Positions 59,912-64,000 of a stretch of 64,000 nt of DNA are shown in pieces. Location: positions 1-64,000 of the forward strand of contig JAAYTZ010000060.1 in the NCBI GenBank assembly GCA_012517965.1, given 5' to 3'. Position 1 is the first letter of the stretch. Each line of letters opens with the position of its first letter. Source of the DNA: Propionibacterium sp. Its GTDB lineage: Bacteria > Actinomycetota > Actinomycetes > Propionibacteriales > Propionibacteriaceae. The position numbers were made by a program, and so were the translations under genes. The notes below the pieces were generated by a model. That model was given only the letters and a program-made list of their open reading frames with translations, was not told the DNA's origin and ran no database searches.

Positions 59912-60610
59912 ATGCCCCCGGATCGGCGCAGCATCGGCCAGGTCCTCAAGATCCTGGCCGCGGACTTCCCCGACATCTCGATCTCGAAGATCCGGTTCCT
60001 CGAGAGCGAGGGGTTGCTGTCGCCCGAGCGGGCCCCCTCCGGCTACCGTCGCTACGCGGAGTCGGACATCGAGCGTCTCCGCTACATCCTCGACGTGCAG
60101 AAGAACCACTACCTGCCGCTGAAGGTCATCCGGGAGCACCTGGACCTGATGGACCGGGGCCTGGAGCCGCCGAAGCTGGACGCGCCGGCCCCCGACGGGG
60201 CGGCGGCGCCGGGGGCGTCCGGGGGCGGGGAGGCTCCCGCCGTCGCCGCGAAGCGGCCGATCCACGTGACGCGGCGCGAGTTGCTCCGGATCAGCGGGCT
60301 GAGCGAGGCGTCCCTCACCGAACTCGAGCGGTACTCGCTGGTGGTGCCGCGCCGCGGCACGATCTTCTACGGCCGGGACGCCCTCACGGTCGCCGTCGTG
60401 GCGCGCAAGTTGGCCGCCTACGGCATGGACGCGCGTCACCTGCGCGCCGTCAAGCAGGCCGTCGAGCGCGAGGTGGGCCTCATCGACCAGACCGTCACCA
60501 CGAACATCCGGCGCGGCCAGGCGTCCCGCCAGGCCGCCCTCGAGGTCATGCAGTTGATCATGCACGCGCACGCCGCGATCCTGCGTCAGTCCGTCTCCTC
60601 CTCGATGTGA
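59912..60610 (+). CDS. ftsR: MerR-family regulator FtsR
   Basis: 232 residues. The N-terminal MerR helix-turn-helix (SIGQVLKILAADFPDISISKIRFLESEGLLSPERAPSGYRRYAESDIERLRYILDVQKNHYLPLKVIREHLD) is followed by a Pro/Ala/Gly linker and a second helix-rich domain with RRELLRISGLSEASLTELERYSLVVP. This match to the Rv1828/FtsR layout, and its place directly after garA, support FtsR, an activator of ftsZ in corynebacteria. The gene starts immediately after the garA stop codon. Confidence 0.88.
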   Translation: MPPDRRSIGQVLKILAADFPDISISKIRFLESEGLLSPERAPSGYRRYAESDIERLRYILDVQKNHYLPLKVIREHLDLMDRGLEPPKLDAPAPDGAAAPGASGGGEAPAVAAKRPIHVTRRELLRISGLSEASLTELERYSLVVPRRGTIFYGRDALTVAVVARKLAAYGMDARHLRAVKQAVEREVGLIDQTVTTNIRRGQASRQAALEVMQLIMHAHAAILRQSVSSSM

Positions 60611-60614
60611 CGCG

Positions 60615-61118
60615 ATGATCCAGGTGCTGTTCGGCGAGGTGCGGGTGACGCTGCTGGCGGACGCCCCCGTCCTGGTGCTGCGTGAGGCCGGCGGCCCGCG
60701 CCGGCTGCCGATCTGGATCACCGCCGCCGCCGGAGCGGCCATCCTCTCGGCGCTGGAGCCGGAGGATGCCGACCACCCGTCGACCCACGACCTGCTCCTG
60801 GAGGTCCTGGCGACGCAGAACGTCGTGATCGAGGCGCTGCGGATCGTAGGCTGCCAGGACGGCGTCTACGTCGCCGAACTCGACCTCAACGCGACCGCGG
60901 TCACCTGCCGCGTGTCGGACGGCGTGGCGTTGGCGCTCCGCTCGGGCGCCCCGATGTACGTGTCCGCCGAGCTGCTGGCCGAGTGCGGCGTCCACGGCGA
61001 AGGAGGGCCCGACGACACGCTGCCCGAGGCCGACGAGGTCGAGCAGTTCCGCGCCTTCCTCGCGAACGTCAACGCAGACGACTTCGACCGGAAGGGTCCG
61101 CACGAGCCGACCCCCTGA
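60615..61118 (+). CDS. DUF151 bifunctional-nuclease-family protein
   Basis: 167 residues. The DUF151 (BFN) pattern is clear: APVLVLREAGGPRRLPIWITAAAGAAILSALE, STHDLLLEVLATQNVVIEALRIVG, GVYVAELDL, and SDGVALALRSGAPMYVSAELL. Plant homologues degrade RNA and DNA; the bacterial role is less clear. It corresponds to Rv1829 in the conserved neighbourhood. Four bases separate it from ftsR. Confidence 0.9.
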   Translation: MIQVLFGEVRVTLLADAPVLVLREAGGPRRLPIWITAAAGAAILSALEPEDADHPSTHDLLLEVLATQNVVIEALRIVGCQDGVYVAELDLNATAVTCRVSDGVALALRSGAPMYVSAELLAECGVHGEGGPDDTLPEADEVEQFRAFLANVNADDFDRKGPHEPTP

Positions 61119-61148
61119 CCCCCAACCCTGAGGAACAACTTCAGACTT

Positions 61149-61165
61149 GAGGGTGCGGCGCCCTC
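61149..61165. promoter_or_regulatory. 17-bp palindrome upstream of the second MerR gene
   Basis: GAGGGTGC-g-GCGCCCTC: eight pairs (one T-G) around one central base. It lies 90 bp before the GTG of the MerR gene and upstream of a TTCGAC-N19-TACAGT promoter-like pair (61194-61224). MerR-type operators are dyads in this size range, so it is a candidate autoregulatory site. Confidence 0.4.
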
Positions 61166-61254
61166 GCGGGCGGCGTGTCGGGCGGGACGGTGCTTCGACG
61201 GGGCTACCGTCGGGAACGTACAGTCGAGCCAGCGACGGCGGGAGTGAGGCAGCA

Positions 61255-61818
61255 GTGAACCAGCAGGCGCAGCCCGAGCAGCCCTCGATGTCGGCACAGG
61301 AGGCCCTGTTCGAGGGCGACTTCTCGCCGCTGCCCGAGGATCTCGGCTTCCGGGGTCCGGTCGCCTGCAGCGCCGCCGGCATCAGCTACCGCCAACTCGA
61401 CTACTGGGCCCGCACGGGCCTGGTGGTGCCCGGCATCCGGCCGGCCGGCGGCTCGGGCACTCAGCGGCTCTACAGCTTCCGCGACATCCTGATGCTCAAG
61501 GTCGTCAAGCGCCTCCTGGACGCCGGCATCTCGCTCCAGCAGATCCGCACGGCGATCGACCACCTGCGCGCCCGCGGCGTCCAGGATCTGACGCAGGTCA
61601 CGCTGATGAGCGACGGCGTCTCGGTGTACGAGTGCGTGTCGAACGAGGAGATCATCGACCTCGTCCGGGGCGGCCAGGGCGTCTTCGCCATCGCGCTGGG
61701 GGGCGTGTGGCACGAGCTTGAGGGCAGCCTGTCCCAGTTGCCGACCGAGCGGGCCGAGGCCGAGGAGATCCCCGCCGACGAACTGGCCCTGCGGCGGCGC
61801 ACCCGCCACGCCGGCTGA
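61255..61818 (+). CDS. MerR-family transcriptional regulator (Rv1830/McdR type)
   Basis: 187 residues from the GTG at 61255. The winged helix-turn-helix reads CSAAGISYRQLDYWARTGLVVPGIRPAGGSGTQRLYSFRDILMLKVVKRLLDAGISLQQIRTAI, the pattern of the second MerR in the gcvH-garA region. A short C-terminal effector-like domain (VQDLTQVTLMSDGVSVYECVSNEEIIDLVRGGQGVFAIALGGVWHELEG) follows. The mycobacterial equivalent affects cell division. The N-terminus is glutamine-rich (NQQAQPEQPSMSAQEALFEGDFSPLP). Confidence 0.88.
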   Translation: MNQQAQPEQPSMSAQEALFEGDFSPLPEDLGFRGPVACSAAGISYRQLDYWARTGLVVPGIRPAGGSGTQRLYSFRDILMLKVVKRLLDAGISLQQIRTAIDHLRARGVQDLTQVTLMSDGVSVYECVSNEEIIDLVRGGQGVFAIALGGVWHELEGSLSQLPTERAEAEEIPADELALRRRTRHAG

Positions 61819-61840
61819 GGCGGGGGCAGGCCCGACCGGC

Positions 61841-61846
61841 TAGATT
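61841..61846 (+). promoter_or_regulatory. -10 box of gcvP
   Basis: TAGATT, 62 bp before the gcvP ATG, giving a 5' untranslated region of about 55 nt. That region contains GTCCC-gagggcc-GGGAC but no recognisable glycine riboswitch. Confidence 0.45.
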
Positions 61847-61908
61847 GGCCAGCATCCGCGGCCGACGTCCCGAGGGCCGGGACCGGGGACGCCGCGGGGG
61901 AGCGGACC

Positions 61909-64000
61909 ATGGATGTCTTCGAACGCCGGCACCTGGGACCTGACGACTCCGACCGGGCACGCATGCTGGCGGCCCTGGGGCTGGGCAGCCTCGACGAACT
62001 CGCCGCCGTGACGGTGCCGTCCACCATCCGGCTGGCGGAGCCGCTGCAGTTGCCCCCGGCGCTGACCGAGAGCGCCGCCCAACAGCGCCTCGCCGAGCTG
62101 GCGGGCCTCAACCGGCCCGGCCGCGCCATGATCGGGCTCGGCTACCACGGCACGGTCACCCCGGCCGTCATCCGGCGCAACGTGCTGGAGAACCCCGCGT
62201 GGTACACCGCCTACACGCCCTACCAGCCCGAGATCAGCCAGGGCCGGCTCGAGGCCCTGCTCAACTTCCAGACCGCGGTGGCGGACCTGACCGGCCTGCC
62301 GACCGCCGGCGCCAGCCTCCTCGACGAGGCGACCGCCGTCGCGGAGGCGGTGGCGCTCGCGCAGCGCGCCAACCGCAAGGGCCGGGTCGTCCTGCTGGAC
62401 GCGGGGTTGCTGCCGCAGAGCGCCGCGGTCGTCCGCACGCGGGCGCTGGCCACCGGGGCCGAGGTCGTCGCGGCGGCCGACCTGGTCGAGGGGCTGCAGC
62501 GGCACGACGCCGTCGCCGTCGTGGTGCAGACGCCGGACGCCGACGGGCGAGTCCGGCCGCTCGACGAGCTGCGGGCGATCGCCGCCAAGGCCCACGAGAA
62601 CGGGGCGATGGTGATCGCGGCCGCCGACCCGCTGGCGTTGACCCTGCTCACGCCGCCGGGGGAGTGGGGCGCCGACATCGCGGTCGGCTCGACCCAGCGG
62701 TTCGGCGTCCCGCTGTTCTACGGCGGGCCGCACGCCGGCTACATCTGCGTCCGCGACGGCCTGGAACGGCAACTGCCGGGCCGGGTGGTCGGGGTCTCGC
62801 GGGACACCGCCGGGACGCCCGCGCTGCGGCTGGCCCTGCAGACGCGCGAGCAGCACATCCGCCGCGAGAAGGCGACCTCGAACATCTGCACGGCCCAGGT
62901 GCTGCTGGCGGTCGTGGCGTCGTTCTACGCCGTCTACCACGGCCCGGACGGGCTGCGCGGGATCGCCGCCGGCATCCACGACGCGACGCGCCGACTGGCG
63001 GCGAACCTCGCCGCCCACGGCCACCCCCCCGAGCACGACGCCTTCTTCGACACGCTTACGGTGCGGGTGCCCGGCGCGGCGGCCGAGGTGGTGGCCGCCG
63101 CCCGCGCCTCGGGCGTCCAGCTGCGGCTCGTGGACGCCGACCGGGTCGGCGTCAGCGTGGGGGAGGATGCCACCCCGGCCGACCTGCACGCGGTCGTGGC
63201 CGCCTTCGGCGGGGTGTGGGACACCGACGGGCGCTGGGGCGGGCTCGGCCAGCCGGAGCGCACGTCGGCCTACCTGACCCACCCCGTCTTCCATCGGTAC
63301 CGCTCGGAGACCGAGCTGATGCGGTACCTGCGGACGCTGGCCGACCGGGACTTCGCCCTCGACCGCGGCATGATCCCGCTGGGCTCCTGCACCCTGAAGC
63401 TGAACTCGGCGGCGTCCCTGGAGCCGATCAGCTACCCGGGCTTCGCCAACCTGCACCCCTTCGTGCCCACGGCGGACGCCGAGGGCTACAGCGCCCTCCT
63501 CGACGATCTCGAGCGGTGGCTGTGCGCGATCACCGGCTACGACCGGATCAGCCTGCAGCCCAACGCCGGCAGCCAGGGCGAGTTCGCCGGCCTCATGGCC
63601 GTGCGTTCCTACCATCGCGCGCGCGGCGACGACGCCCGGGACGTCTGCCTGATCCCGGCGTCGGCGCACGGCACCAACGCGGCCTCGGCGGCCATGGCCG
63701 GGCTGCGGGTCGTAGTCGTCGGGACCGCCGCCGACGGCTCGGTCGACGTGGACGACCTGACGGCCAAGATCGAGCAGCATCGCGAGCGGCTCGCCGTCAT
63801 GATGCTGACCTACCCGTCCACCCACGGCGTCTTCGAGAGCCGGATCACCGAGGTGTGCGACCTCGTCCACGCGGCCGGTGGGCAGGTGTACGTCGACGGC
63901 GCCAACATGAACGCCCTCATGGGCCTCGCCCAGCCGGGCCGGTTCGGGGCCGACGTCAGCCACTTCAACCTGCACAAGACCTTCGCCATCCCGCACGGAG
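61909..64000 (+). CDS. gcvP: Glycine dehydrogenase (P protein), 3' part beyond window
   Basis: About 697 residues are visible of the usual 950. P protein decarboxylates glycine with PLP and passes the aminomethyl group to GcvH. The N-terminal [73 protein letters not shown]-like region ([10 protein letters not shown]), [31 protein letters not shown] and [14 protein letters not shown] are diagnostic. The PLP-binding Lys690 lies in [12 protein letters not shown], a few residues before the window ends. The single long chain is the fused type, not split GcvPA/GcvPB. Confidence 0.96.
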   Translation, partial: MDVFERRHLGPDDSDRARMLAALGLGSLDELAAVTVPSTIRLAEPLQLPPALTESAAQQRLAELAGLNRPGRAMIGLGYHGTVTPAVIRRNVLENPAWYTAYTPYQPEISQGRLEALLNFQTAVADLTGLPTAGASLLDEATAVAEAVALAQRANRKGRVVLLDAGLLPQSAAVVRTRALATGAEVVAAADLVEGLQRHDAVAVVVQTPDADGRVRPLDELRAIAAKAHENGAMVIAAADPLALTLLTPPGEWGADIAVGSTQRFGVPLFYGGPHAGYICVRDGLERQLPGRVVGVSRDTAGTPALRLALQTREQHIRREKATSNICTAQVLLAVVASFYAVYHGPDGLRGIAAGIHDATRRLAANLAAHGHPPEHDAFFDTLTVRVPGAAAEVVAAARASGVQLRLVDADRVGVSVGEDATPADLHAVVAAFGGVWDTDGRWGGLGQPERTSAYLTHPVFHRYRSETELMRYLRTLADRDFALDRGMIPLGSCTLKLNSAASLEPISYPGFANLHPFVPTADAEGYSALLDDLERWLCAITGYDRISLQPNAGSQGEFAGLMAVRSYHRARGDDARDVCLIPASAHGTNAASAAMAGLRVVVVGTAADGSVDVDDLTAKIEQHRERLAVMMLTYPSTHGVFESRITEVCDLVHAAGGQVYVDGANMNALMGLAQPGRFGADVSHFNLHKTFAIPHG

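Noticed and set aside
61847-61908. Glycine riboswitch before gcvP
   Set aside because: The region is only about 60 nt and lacks the conserved glycine aptamer pattern; only a short GTCCC/GGGAC hairpin is seen.

Overview
The window is about 72% G+C chromosomal DNA from an actinobacterium. Codon usage is strongly G/C-ending, GTG starts are frequent, genes overlap by ATGA/GTGA, and several genes appear leaderless, with a TANNNT -10 box 5-7 nt before the start codon. Marker neighbourhoods agree: gcvH-garA-ftsR-DUF151-merR-gcvP (the order of the mycobacterial Rv1826-Rv1832 region), hrcA-dnaJ-rsmE, leuS-comEA-comEC, holA/rpsT/lepA, a trp operon with an HGxxPAAW-like gene, and DUF3097/DUF4192 proteins. 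A member of the Propionibacteriaceae or a relative is a plausible guess, but the sequence alone does not prove it. I found no rRNA, tRNA, IS element, prophage or CRISPR array.

Layout. 1-9.2 kb: magnesium P-type ATPase (cut by the left edge), two small membrane proteins, an FtsX-type ABC exporter, a methyltransferase and a secreted NlpC/P60 peptidase with a repeat linker. 9.25-15.0 kb (minus strand): glutathione peroxidase, then an acyl carrier protein with E2, E1-beta, E1-alpha and an AMP-forming acyl-CoA synthetase. 15.2-18.6 kb: an unusual P-loop kinase/GH13 phosphorylase fusion followed by a TetR regulator. 18.6-26.4 kb: a PYPQG-repeat membrane protein, DUF4192, leuS preceded by a leucine attenuation leader, and comEA-comEC. 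26.4-29.7 kb: a block between comEC and holA with a divergent anti-sigma/SigC-like sigma pair, modAB and an unknown gene. 29.75-34.5 kb: holA, rpsT, lepA, a DsbA-like protein and a rhomboid protease. 34.6-40.4 kb: MTAP-type phosphorylase, hemW, DUF3097, an inositol-monophosphatase-family enzyme, a DeoR regulator, a holin-like membrane protein and an MBL hydrolase. 40.4-45.1 kb: CIRCE-hrcA-dnaJ-rsmE-tgt and a convergent thioesterase. 45.3-50.5 kb: two-gene xanthine dehydrogenase, a HAD phosphatase and a TIGR03085-like protein. 50.5-59.3 kb: trpE-HGxxPAAW-trpC-trpB-trpA-lgt, thrS-HIT and gcvH. 59.4-64 kb: garA, ftsR, DUF151, a second MerR and gcvP (cut by the right edge).

Most genes are housekeeping. 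The parts that most deserve attention are: (1) the kinase-glycoside phosphorylase fusion at 15.2-17.8 kb; (2) the divergent SigC-like sigma / zinc-finger anti-sigma pair, whose anti-sigma has a tail with eight cysteines, next to a GGGAAC-N17-CGACCA promoter-like site before modAB; (3) the 2-oxoacid dehydrogenase cluster carrying its own acyl carrier protein; and (4) the leaderless Leu-Leu leader peptide and terminator in front of leuS. No gap between genes exceeds 300 bases.
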